From JABDJX01 sp039942715 (GTDB lineage Bacteria > Pseudomonadota > Alphaproteobacteria > Rhodobacterales > Rhodobacteraceae), in NCBI GenBank assembly GCA_039942715.1, contig JBDVBY010000007.1, forward strand, positions 496,001 to 560,000: 64,000 nucleotides of DNA. Reading direction: 5' to 3'. Below are positions 1 through 7,630 of this stretch, piece after piece. Below the pieces are notes generated by a model. That model saw only the letters and a list, made by a program, of their open reading frames with translations, was not told where the DNA came from and made no database searches. Every line of letters starts with the position of its first letter. Position 1 is the stretch's first letter. The translations under genes and the position numbers were made by a program.

Positions 1-1126
1 TGCCTATGACTTGCGACGCAAAAGCTTTATCAAGCCAGAGCAGTTTCCGTATCAGACAGCGATATCGGACACCTATGATGTGGGCGAGTTTGACGCACTT
101 TTAACGGCTGCGGAGGAGAATGCAGATCGCGCTGGTTTTAGAGCACGCAAGGCGGCCTCCGCTGCGGCTGGAAAACTTCGCGGCGAGGGGCTTTGCTATT
201 ACATCGAGTCGATTTTAGGCGACAAGAAAGAGAATTCTCGCGTTGTGTTTGAAGACGGCGGTACCGTCAGCCTTTATGTCGGGACGCAGTCAAACGGACA
301 GGGGCACGAGACGGTTTACGCCAGCTTTTTGGCCGATCACAGCGGCATTCCGGTTGAGTCCATTCGCATCATTCAGGGCGATAGCGACCTGATCGCAACG
401 GGTGGCGGGACTGGTGGATCGCGCTCGGTCACCATGCAATCGGGGGCGACGTTGCAGACTGTTGGTACGATTGTTGAGAAGTTCAGCGCGTACTTGGGCG
501 AAAAATTTGACGCGCGCGATGTAGAGTTCGATGACGAACGTTTCCGCGTGCCCGGATCGAACGAAACGCCGACAATGCTTGAGGTTGCGGAAATGGCGCG
601 GGCTGATGCGCGGGCTGATCTGCTTGATATCCAAGAGACGTTTCGCCTGAGTGATCGCTCGTTCCCGAATGGCGCGCATATTGCCGAGGTTGAGATTGAT
701 CCTGACACAGGCCAAGTCACCGTGGATCGCTATTCGGTCACTGACGATTTTGGCAATATGATCAACCCGATGCTGGCCGAAGGTCAGGTGCATGGCGGCG
801 TTGCCCAAGGGGTTGGTCAGGCGCTGAGCGAGCATGTGGTTTATGATGAGGATGGTCAGCTTTTGACCGCGACCTTCATGGACTACGGGATGCCGCGCGC
901 GTCCGATTTGCCGATGATCGGTTTTGATACACGCCCTGTGCCTTCGACCTATAATCCAATGGGGATGAAGGGCTGCGGCGAAGCGGGCACAGTTGGGGCG
1001 CTGGCAGCGATTGCGAACGCCATGGCGGATGCTTTGGCAGAGCACGGCGTGGACGATATTCAAATGCCTTACACACCGGCGCGCGTTTGGGGCGCGCTCA
1101 ATAAAGGCAAGATCGCGGCGGAATAG
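1..1126 (+). CDS. Molybdopterin-binding (large) subunit of a xanthine dehydrogenase / CO dehydrogenase-type hydroxylase, 3' part
   Basis: The reading frame is already open at the left edge (codons from base 2), so only about the last 375 residues are present and the start lies outside the window. The fragment has the Gly-rich GTGGSRS stretch about 130 residues in and a KGCGEAG motif near its C-terminus; the Glu of that motif is the usual catalytic base of molybdenum hydroxylases. The family oxidises aldehydes, purines or CO with a Mo-pterin cofactor, alongside FAD and 2Fe-2S subunits that would be encoded upstream. The substrate cannot be told from this part. A large reverse-strand frame over bases 290-1063 is a shadow of this gene. 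Confidence 0.85.
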   Translation, partial: AYDLRRKSFIKPEQFPYQTAISDTYDVGEFDALLTAAEENADRAGFRARKAASAAAGKLRGEGLCYYIESILGDKKENSRVVFEDGGTVSLYVGTQSNGQGHETVYASFLADHSGIPVESIRIIQGDSDLIATGGGTGGSRSVTMQSGATLQTVGTIVEKFSAYLGEKFDARDVEFDDERFRVPGSNETPTMLEVAEMARADARADLLDIQETFRLSDRSFPNGAHIAEVEIDPDTGQVTVDRYSVTDDFGNMINPMLAEGQVHGGVAQGVGQALSEHVVYDEDGQLLTATFMDYGMPRASDLPMIGFDTRPVPSTYNPMGMKGCGEAGTVGALAAIANAMADALAEHGVDDIQMPYTPARVWGALNKGKIAAE

Positions 1127-1270
1127 TGGACCAATTGCGGCGCAGTCTGCGTGATACAGGCGGATTGAACACGTTAATCTGACAATAACGCGAGAGTTCG
1201 TAGCATTCGTGGAATCGTAACGCGTCTGCCGCTACGTTTGATTCATGAGACGCTTTTGCTGCATATCCAG

Positions 1271-2371
1271 ATGGGCCTAAAAGACCGCCTCCGCGGCCTT
1301 GTCGGCTTTTTTCGCCGGACCGAGCGTTCGGTGCAGCAACATACACGCGAGCCAGTCGATCACGTCATTCTGCTTGATGGAACGATGTCGACGCTGGATG
1401 AGGGCGATGAGACCAACATTGGTTTGATTTACAAGCTTCTGGCTGAATCCGCGAAAAACAACCGTATCGGCCTGTTGTACGAGGCCGGCACGCAATGGTC
1501 GGATTGGTCAAAGACTCTGGATGTGATCGAAGGGCGCGGTATCAATCGTCAGATTCAGCGCGCTTTTGGCTGGCTTGCCAGTCGGTATCGCCCCGGTGAT
1601 CGTATCTTTTTGATTGGCTACTCGCGTGGTGCCTATGCTGTGCGGTCGCTGGCCGGTGTGATTGATAAGGTGGGTTTGCTGCGCGCAGATTTTGCCACTG
1701 AACGGATGGTGGGCGAAGCGTACAAACATTATCAACAGGACACGGACCCGTTGATTGCGAAAACTTTTTCAGACGCGTATTGCCATGCCGACGTGCCAAT
1801 TGAGATGATTGGTGTGTTTGACACGGTCAAAGCGCTTGGGTTTCGCGCGCCCCTTGTGTGGCGGTGGGCGGAGGTAAAGCACGCTTTTCACTCACATAAA
1901 CTGGGGCGCAACGTGCGCCATGGCTTTCAGGCGCTGGCGCTGGATGAAACGCGCGAGGCGTTCAAACCTGTCAAATGGGAAGTGCCAAATGGCCATCCCG
2001 GCGTTGTGGAACAGGTGTGGTTTCGCGGCAGCCATGGTGATGTTGGCGGGCAATTGACCGGGTACTATCCTGCGCGCCCGCTTGGAAATGTATCGCTGTG
2101 TTGGATGCTTGAGCGGATGGGGCGGTGCAACCTGCCGCTGCCATTTGATTGGCGCGCGCGGTTCCCAGTAGACGCAGATGCGCCCTCGGTCGGCACGTGG
2201 CGATGTTGGGGCAAGTATTTCTTGGCGCGCAAAAAGCGTGTGGTTGGTGGTGATGCCTCAGAAAGCATTCATCCAACAGCGATTGGTCGTTCTAAACGCG
2301 CAGGCGAAATTCCGGCGCAGGTTCAGGCGACTTTTTCCAACGCAGCAGGTGGGGCCAGCCCCAAAGCGTGA
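1271..2371 (+). CDS. DUF2235 alpha/beta-hydrolase family protein
   Basis: This 366-residue protein has the DUF2235 pattern: an N-terminal VILLDGT strand (about 31-38), a nucleophile-elbow motif GYSRGA (116-121), and a late RGSHGDVGG segment (about 250-260) like the WFPGxHSDVGG of the family, which would supply the catalytic His/Asp. The family includes phospholipase-like hydrolases, among them Tle1-type type VI effectors, but no secretion genes are nearby, so an effector role is not supported. The ATG at 1271 is preferred over an in-frame TTG at 1238; neither has a strong ribosome site. The last 49 bases overlap the 3' end of convergent metF. The substrate is unknown. Confidence 0.75.
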   Translation: MGLKDRLRGLVGFFRRTERSVQQHTREPVDHVILLDGTMSTLDEGDETNIGLIYKLLAESAKNNRIGLLYEAGTQWSDWSKTLDVIEGRGINRQIQRAFGWLASRYRPGDRIFLIGYSRGAYAVRSLAGVIDKVGLLRADFATERMVGEAYKHYQQDTDPLIAKTFSDAYCHADVPIEMIGVFDTVKALGFRAPLVWRWAEVKHAFHSHKLGRNVRHGFQALALDETREAFKPVKWEVPNGHPGVVEQVWFRGSHGDVGGQLTGYYPARPLGNVSLCWMLERMGRCNLPLPFDWRARFPVDADAPSVGTWRCWGKYFLARKKRVVGGDASESIHPTAIGRSKRAGEIPAQVQATFSNAAGGASPKA

Positions 2372-3186
2372 ACCACATCGCGCGTCAGACGCGGATCGTT
2401 CAGCGTATAGAAATGCAGATGATCCACATCGTTTTCTAACAGATTTGAGCACAACTCTGTGCACACGGCCGTGGCCAAAAGCTCGGTGCGCCCGTCGCGC
2501 TCTGCCGTTTCAAAGGCTTGTGCCAGATCATCGGGGATCGGCGTGCCGCAACGCTCTGCAAAAGCGCGCGCACCTTTCCATGACTGGATTGGCAAAATGC
2601 CGGGCAGGATCGGGATATCAATGCCAGCTGCAACGCAGCGGTCGCGAAACCGCAAAAACGTCTCGGATTTGAAGAAAAACTGTGTGATTGCCTGCGTGGC
2701 GCCCGCGTCCACTTTGCGTTTGAGCCAATCGACATCGGCCGTGTCACTCGCCGCTTCGGGGTGTTTGTCCGGATAGGCGCCCACGGTGATGTCGAAATTG
2801 CCAGCCTTTGCCAGCGCTTCGATCAACTCGACCGAGCTTGTAAATCCATCGCTTTGTGCTGAAAACGTCTTGGCCCCGCCAGAGGGATCGCCGCGCAGCG
2901 CCACGATGTGGTTCACGCCCGCCTCTTTGTAACGGTTCGCGATTTCCAACGTTTCCGCCTTGCTGGCATCCACGCAGGTCAGGTGCGCCGCAACGTTCAA
3001 ACCCGTATGTTTACCAATGGTTTCAACGGCTTCGTGAGTAAGTTTGCGCGTGGTGCCGCCGGCGCCGTAGGTCACCGAAACGAAATCAGGATCACACGGG
3101 CGCAACGCCTCGATCGTGTCCCAAAGCCGGAATGAGGCCGACAGAGACTTGGGCGGGAAGAATTCGAATGAGATCGAGGGGGACAT
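2323..3186 (-). CDS. metF: 5,10-methylenetetrahydrofolate reductase
   Basis: MetF is the FAD enzyme that reduces methylene-THF to methyl-THF, the methyl donor for methionine synthesis. The 287-residue protein starts with the characteristic SFEFFPPK (6-13), whose Glu is the catalytic acid, followed by VTYGAGG and ALRGDP segments of the TIM-barrel. The ATG at 3186 was chosen because family members begin just before SFEFFPP; a 60-residue upstream extension would run through the promoter. It is divergent from a MetR-like regulator, with a MetR box in the gap. Its 3' end overlaps the convergent DUF2235 gene by 49 bases. Confidence 0.95.
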   Translation of the reverse strand: MSPSISFEFFPPKSLSASFRLWDTIEALRPCDPDFVSVTYGAGGTTRKLTHEAVETIGKHTGLNVAAHLTCVDASKAETLEIANRYKEAGVNHIVALRGDPSGGAKTFSAQSDGFTSSVELIEALAKAGNFDITVGAYPDKHPEAASDTADVDWLKRKVDAGATQAITQFFFKSETFLRFRDRCVAAGIDIPILPGILPIQSWKGARAFAERCGTPIPDDLAQAFETAERDGRTELLATAVCTELCSNLLENDVDHLHFYTLNDPRLTRDVVHALGLAPPAALEKVA

Positions 3187-3232
3187 AGGCGCTCCAACGC
3201 TGGTTTCACATCTTGTCTCATATCTGCAATTG

Positions 3233-3245
3233 TGAAACAAATTCA
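3233..3245. promoter_or_regulatory. Putative MetR operator between metF and metR
   Basis: The 13 bases TGAAACAAATTCA match the enterobacterial MetR consensus TGAA-N5-TTCA at all eight fixed positions, with A at the centre. The site lies 47 bases upstream of the metF ATG and 35 bases upstream of the regulator ATG, inside the divergent promoter. One chance match of this degenerate pattern is expected in a window this size, so position carries most of the weight. Confidence 0.7.
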
Positions 3246-3280
3246 TAATTCTCAACACTATCATGAGGCGCGCCACATAT

Positions 3281-4192
3281 ATGCATATCGAGTTTCGCCA
3301 TCTGCGCACAATCCGTGCGATCCATGAGGCAGGTGGTTTGGCGCGTGCCGCTGATATTTTGAACATTACCCAATCCGCGCTGAGCCATCAGGTCAAAGGG
3401 CTTGAGGATCAGGCGGGGGTCGAGCTTTTTGCGCGCCGCTCCAAGCCGCTCAAACTTTCGGCTGCGGGGCACAAGTTGTTGCGCTTGGCGGAGAAAATTC
3501 TGCCAGAAATTGAGGCACTGGAAGTTGAATTTAGCGGACTTCGTTCGGGTAAATCGGGCCGTATGCATATCGCGATTGAATGCCACGCCTGTTTTGAATG
3601 GCTGTTCCCGGTGCTTGAGGAATTCCGCAAAGCCTGGCCTGACGTCGATGTGGATATCCGCCCGGGTCTTGCGTTTGATGCCTTGCCGGCGCTGCAAAAA
3701 GAAGAGGTTGATCTTGTCGTCTCTTCCGATCCCGAAGATCTCAAAGGCGTTGATTTTACAGCGCTTTTTGACTACGAGCCGGTGTTTGTCGCCGCGGCGT
3801 CGCATCCTTTGGCGCAAAAGACGTTTATTGAGGCAAAGGATTTTCGCGACGAGCTCCTGATCACATATCCGGTCGAGCGGTCGCGTTTGGATGTGTTCAG
3901 CCAGCTTCTGAGTCCAGCCAAAGTCGAGCCGAAAGGTATCCGGCAAGTCGAGCTGACAGCCGTTATTTTGCTTCTTGTGGCGTCAAATCGCGGCGTTGCG
4001 GTTTTGCCCGATTGGGTGGTGCGAGAGGTGCGCTACAATTCGGACTATGTGACCCGTTCGCTGACCAAATCGGGGTTAACACGTAGGCTTTACGCGGCCA
4101 CCCGCAGCGATGAAACCACCAAACCCTATGTTGCGCATCTGTTGCGGTTGGCGCGCCAAATTCCGGTGCGGCTTCAACGCGGCGAGATGTAG
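3281..4192 (+). CDS. metR: LysR-family regulator, MetR-like
   Basis: The 303-residue protein opens with IEFRHLRTIRAI and a LysR winged HTH (about 1-60, including ITQSALSHQVKGLE), followed by a periplasmic-binding-type effector domain. MetR proteins activate methionine genes with homocysteine as co-effector. Divergent location next to metF and the consensus box in the shared promoter support the assignment. The start at 3281 gives the normal family N-terminus; an in-frame ATG at 3263 would add six residues. The MetR name is a strong inference from context plus the N-terminal sequence. Confidence 0.88.
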   Translation: MHIEFRHLRTIRAIHEAGGLARAADILNITQSALSHQVKGLEDQAGVELFARRSKPLKLSAAGHKLLRLAEKILPEIEALEVEFSGLRSGKSGRMHIAIECHACFEWLFPVLEEFRKAWPDVDVDIRPGLAFDALPALQKEEVDLVVSSDPEDLKGVDFTALFDYEPVFVAAASHPLAQKTFIEAKDFRDELLITYPVERSRLDVFSQLLSPAKVEPKGIRQVELTAVILLLVASNRGVAVLPDWVVREVRYNSDYVTRSLTKSGLTRRLYAATRSDETTKPYVAHLLRLARQIPVRLQRGEM

Positions 4193-4274
4193 TTCGGCGC
4201 ATGGATTGGTGAATTTCGCGTGCGCCGTGCTTTCTGGGGTTGATGGTGTGGCCCAATGCCCCTAAACGCGCGGC

Positions 4275-5060
4275 ATGCAAGGAAGCGCAAATCTCAACGT
4301 AATGATCATGGCCGCCCGCAAAGCGGGGCGCGCCTTGGTGAAGGATTTTCAAGAGGTTGAAAATCTGCAGGTCTCATCAAAAAGTGCCGGTGATTTTGTC
4401 AGCCGCGCCGATATCGAGTCTGAAAAGACCATTCATGAAATGTTGATGGACGCGCGCCCGAACTACGGCTGGCTGGGCGAGGAAAGTGCTCCGATTGAGG
4501 GCAATGATCCGACACGGCGCTGGATCGTCGATCCGCTTGATGGAACAACGAATTTCTTGCACGGGATGCCGCATTGGTCGATCTCAATTGCTTTGGAGCA
4601 CAAAGGCGAGATTGTTTCGGCCGTGGTGTACGATCCGCCAAAGGACGAAATGTTCGTGGCTGAAAAAGGTCAGGGCGCTTGGATGAACGAAAGCCGTTTG
4701 CGGGTCAGTGATCGCAGCCGGATGATCGAAGCCGTATTTGCCACAGGTGTGCCGAACGGGGCGCGCAAGCATCTTCCCGAAACGCTTCAAGACCTTGCGC
4801 GGCTGATGCCGATGACAGCCGGTGTCCGCCGTTGGGGCTCTGCTGCGCTTGATCTGGCCTATGTATCGGCGGGACGTTTTGATGGCTATTGGGAACGTGG
4901 ACTTAACCCATGGGATATCGCAGCGGGCGTTTTGCTAGTGCGCGAGGCCGGGGGGTTCGTTGAAGGCCTTGAAAAGGGGACGAACCCGCTGACAAGCGAC
5001 GGTTTAGTTTCGGCGAATAGCGCAGTTTTTGAAACGTTTTGTAAAGAGATTCGCAGATAG
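4275..5060 (+). CDS. suhB: Inositol monophosphatase family protein (SuhB)
   Basis: This Mg2+/Li+-sensitive phosphatase of 261 residues shows all family signatures: GEES (68-71), WIVDPLDGTTNF (83-94) and WDIAAG (213-218), which together bind three metals. It hydrolyses inositol-1-phosphate; in E. coli SuhB also works in rRNA antitermination with NusA/B/E, which may or may not apply here. The gene stands alone, 82 bases after metR and on the same strand. Length and motifs are complete. Confidence 0.92.
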   Translation: MQGSANLNVMIMAARKAGRALVKDFQEVENLQVSSKSAGDFVSRADIESEKTIHEMLMDARPNYGWLGEESAPIEGNDPTRRWIVDPLDGTTNFLHGMPHWSISIALEHKGEIVSAVVYDPPKDEMFVAEKGQGAWMNESRLRVSDRSRMIEAVFATGVPNGARKHLPETLQDLARLMPMTAGVRRWGSAALDLAYVSAGRFDGYWERGLNPWDIAAGVLLVREAGGFVEGLEKGTNPLTSDGLVSANSAVFETFCKEIRR

Positions 5061-5102
5061 TCGGCCACGTTTTGGTCACAAATGCTGGCTTTAAACTAAC
5101 CT

Positions 5103-5243
5103 ATGTCTGCAAGCTCATTCATCCTACTTATCGTCGCTGGCGCACTGTTTTATTCCGCCACTACTTTGGCCGTCAGTCCTCGCGATGAGGTGACCTCGCT
5201 AGAGGTGGGGTTGGGGCCAAAAGTCGTTGCTCGGCCCCTTTAA
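5103..5243 (+). CDS. Short hydrophobic peptide ORF (46 residues)
   Basis: An ATG-initiated frame encodes 46 residues, with a hydrophobic N-terminal segment (about residues 5-23, SFILLIVAGALFYSATTLAV) followed by a short polar tail ending ARPL. It could be a single-span membrane peptide or a signal-anchored tail. It lies 42 bases after suhB and 3 bases before the convergent response regulator stop. No clear ribosome site is visible and I do not recognise the family. It may be real or chance. Confidence 0.35.
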   Translation: MSASSFILLIVAGALFYSATTLAVSPRDEVTSLEVGLGPKVVARPL

Positions 5244-5246
5244 AGG

Positions 5247-5957
5247 TTAGTGCAGCGCCTTTGGGCGGCTCTCTGCAGATAGTTCCTTAGTGACCTGCGT
5301 TTTGAACTTGGGAAGTGCTTCCCAAAGACGATCAATATCAAGCTCTAAGGTGCTGAGATCGCGCACATAATCCGGCCCAGCTTTGTGACGCCGCATCAAT
5401 CGCACACGACGTAACGTGGCGGACAACAAATTGCGCATCTCAGCGCTTGATGTTTCCGCGTAGCGGCGCACGTTCGCCTCTAGCGCGCGGCGAGTCTGGG
5501 CATCTTCGCTAAGCTGGGCCATCACGGCTTTTCGCTCAACAGCTGTCGCGATAGATTTTTGGAGTGAGTCTACGGTGAGCATGGACTTTGTCAGGTAATC
5601 CGCACAGCCCATCCGCATGGCTTCAACTGCGATTTCAATTTGGCCTTCACCGGCAATCATGATCGAGGCAGCCGCCGCCTGATTGCTGTGTTTCAACAAT
5701 GCGTTCAATGCGTCGATCCCGGTGTGCGCACCCAACATATAGTCAATGAAAACCAGATCAAGCGATGTGGCATCAAGGGCTTGGGAAAACTCTTCTAGGT
5801 TTGCCGCCTCGCTTATCGAGCAGTTCAAACCGGCCTTGTCGCACAGACGTGTGATGGTTTGGCGGTCCACTTCGCTGTCGTCAAGAACCAGCACATTCAT
5901 GGTTTTGGGGGGAGCGTTTTTCGCATCGGTTTGATGTTCTTGGGAATGGAGAGTCAT
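5247..5957 (-). CDS. Single-domain-type response regulator (CheY-like receiver)
   Basis: Residues 20-140 form a receiver domain: acidic pair DD (26-27), phosphoacceptor Asp in FIDYMLG (about residue 72), and the conserved Lys in DYLTK (124). The C-terminal ~100 residues are helical and charged without a recognisable DNA-binding or enzymatic output domain. The ATG at 5957 is chosen over the ATG at 5963 because GAGG sits six bases before it and directly abuts the upstream ATG. It is divergent from the histidine kinase at 6159, and the two probably form a phosphorelay pair. Confidence 0.85.
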   Translation of the reverse strand: MTLHSQEHQTDAKNAPPKTMNVLVLDDSEVDRQTITRLCDKAGLNCSISEAANLEEFSQALDATSLDLVFIDYMLGAHTGIDALNALLKHSNQAAAASIMIAGEGQIEIAVEAMRMGCADYLTKSMLTVDSLQKSIATAVERKAVMAQLSEDAQTRRALEANVRRYAETSSAEMRNLLSATLRRVRLMRRHKAGPDYVRDLSTLELDIDRLWEALPKFKTQVTKELSAESRPKALH

Positions 5958-6158
5958 GGGCATCCTCGTACTTAACTATGAGATCGTCCTAGGGGCTGCT
6001 TCCTGATTTTTGTTTAACGCAACGCATTTTATCTATTTCTGCGAGACGCACACTGTTTTGGCCCCAGACTTTACTGCTGATTAAGAGAATGCCGCTTAGA
6101 AGCAAAGTGTCGGCGGTGTTTTCGCTGGCGAGTCAGTTTAGCCAATTAAGGACCGTTC

Positions 6159-6881
6159 ATGGGTTATGATTTGTCGTTTGATCCTTCGATTCCCATGGAA
6201 ACGGCGGAAAGTGAAACCGACGAAATTGTGTATCGCATTTCGCATGATTTGCGAGGGTCTGTGCGTGCCATTCAGGAATTGCCGATCTGGATTATCGAAG
6301 ATTTGGAAAAGGCGGCGATCAAATTGCCTGCAGAAAGTGGACGTCATCTTGAGTTGCTTGCCTCGCATGCCAGCCGGCTTGATCTGATGCTCACCGGGCT
6401 TTTGGCCTATTCCCGTGTCGGGCGCATGCAGGCGATTGGCGGGCTGTCGCCACGCGCTGTTTTGGACGAGGTGTTAGACGATCTGGCCCTTGCAGATGAC
6501 GTTGAAATTAAGAACGAATTAGATCGCGGTAAATGTCAGATGGGTGTGACCGATCTGCAAAGCGTGTTCTCGATTCTGATCACCAATGCCGTTCGGTTTC
6601 ATCCCGATAAGTGTCCGGTCATCACAATTTCGGGGGGGCCCATTTCGGAAAAGGAGTGGCAGATCACAGTTACCGATGATGGCGAGGGCATTCCCGAGAG
6701 CAAACGTGAATATGTATTGAAACCCATGACGAAACTGGTGTCGCGCGATGTTGATCCTGGTGCGGGTATGGGACTTGCCATTTTGCGCAAGATTGCCTGG
6801 TCTTATCGCGGCAATGTCGAGGTGACCGAGCCAAAATCCCATTCCGGAACCAGCGTGCAGGTAAAACTGACGGTGAATTGA
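6159..6881 (+). CDS. Soluble histidine kinase lacking a sensor domain
   Basis: The 240-residue kinase has an H-box ISHDLRGSVRAI (phosphorylatable His 29), an N-box ITNAVRFHP (Asn 143), G1 box DDGEGIP (173-179) and G2 box GAGMGLAI (201-208). Only about 25 residues precede the H-box, and no membrane span or PAS/GAF sensor is present, so sensing must come from a partner or the missing domain is elsewhere. AAGGA lies seven bases before the ATG. The KPMTKLVSRD F-box region resembles bacteriophytochrome-type kinases. It is divergent from the receiver protein and overlaps by one base a possible ATG of the cytochrome b561 frame. Confidence 0.87.
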   Translation: MGYDLSFDPSIPMETAESETDEIVYRISHDLRGSVRAIQELPIWIIEDLEKAAIKLPAESGRHLELLASHASRLDLMLTGLLAYSRVGRMQAIGGLSPRAVLDEVLDDLALADDVEIKNELDRGKCQMGVTDLQSVFSILITNAVRFHPDKCPVITISGGPISEKEWQITVTDDGEGIPESKREYVLKPMTKLVSRDVDPGAGMGLAILRKIAWSYRGNVEVTEPKSHSGTSVQVKLTVN

Positions 6882-6949
6882 TGCGGCTTTGGGCACAAGC
6901 GGCAACCGGCGGGCTTGTGATTGAGGGGCATCTGATCAAAGCTCCTGAT

Positions 6950-7618
6950 ATGGTGTGGAATACAAAAACTACCTTTGGTTCGGTCTCCAAATTGCTGCAC
7001 TGGTTTGGCGCGCTGCTGATCTTTGCGATGATTGCTTTGGGGATATGGGCGGTGCAATACCCGCTTGAAACACCTGAACAAATGGCCGCGAAATGGGAGC
7101 TTTTTGCGCTGCATAAAACGGTCGGTGTCTGCGCGTTTGGCTTGAGTGTTTTGCGGCTGATCTCGATGGTGTTTCAAACCAAACCATTGCCGCTGAAATA
7201 CCATGGCGCCCGCGAGGTGTTTGGTGCGCGCACGGTCCATTGGCTGCTGACGTTTTTGATGATTCTTGTCCCGCTTGCGGGTTGGGTGCGTCACGCATCA
7301 TTGCCCGGATTTGCCCCGCTTTATTTACCCTTCGGAGACAGCTTGCCGTTTATTCCCGCGGATCAAAACCTGTCTGAAATCGCCTCAATGACGCACTTTG
7401 GCTTCATCATTTTGCTTTTGAGCGCGGTGGCGTTGCATGTCGCGGGCGCGCTGAAGCACCATTTAATCGACCGTGATAATACGCTGAAGCGGATGCTGCC
7501 GGGGCAGGGAACTGCGCAGGTGCAAGCCGCGCCAACCGCGTTGCCCGCGCTTTTGGTTGCGATTGCGTTAATAATAGGCGTTGCCGCGATTGCGATATTG
7601 GCAACGCCTCAGGTGTAA
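6950..7618 (+). CDS. Cytochrome b561-type di-haem membrane protein
   Basis: The 222-residue protein has four strong hydrophobic segments with conserved His positions: LLHWFG (His 17), LHKTVGV, ARTVHWLL and ALHVAGALKHH, which fit the bis-His haem ligands of prokaryotic cytochrome b561. It would shuttle electrons between membrane quinol and a periplasmic or membrane partner. The ATG at 6950 gives the usual short cytoplasmic N-terminus; an alternative ATG at 6881 overlaps the kinase stop (TGATG) and would add 23 atypical residues. A C-terminal Ala-rich hydrophobic segment after residue 190 is an extra span. Confidence 0.85.
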   Translation: MVWNTKTTFGSVSKLLHWFGALLIFAMIALGIWAVQYPLETPEQMAAKWELFALHKTVGVCAFGLSVLRLISMVFQTKPLPLKYHGAREVFGARTVHWLLTFLMILVPLAGWVRHASLPGFAPLYLPFGDSLPFIPADQNLSEIASMTHFGFIILLLSAVALHVAGALKHHLIDRDNTLKRMLPGQGTAQVQAAPTALPALLVAIALIIGVAAIAILATPQV

Positions 7619-7630
7619 TCCGCGCGTATC

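Noticed and set aside
290..1063. 257-residue reverse-strand frame
   Set aside because: It is antisense to the molybdenum hydroxylase gene, has no family features, and follows the codon pattern of the real gene.
1271..2371. DUF2235 protein as a type VI secretion effector
   Set aside because: No VgrG, PAAR, immunity or T6SS gene is present nearby, so the domain alone does not support the role.
3218..3946. 242-residue reverse-strand frame over metR
   Set aside because: Shadow of the LysR gene; it would also run through the metF-metR promoter.
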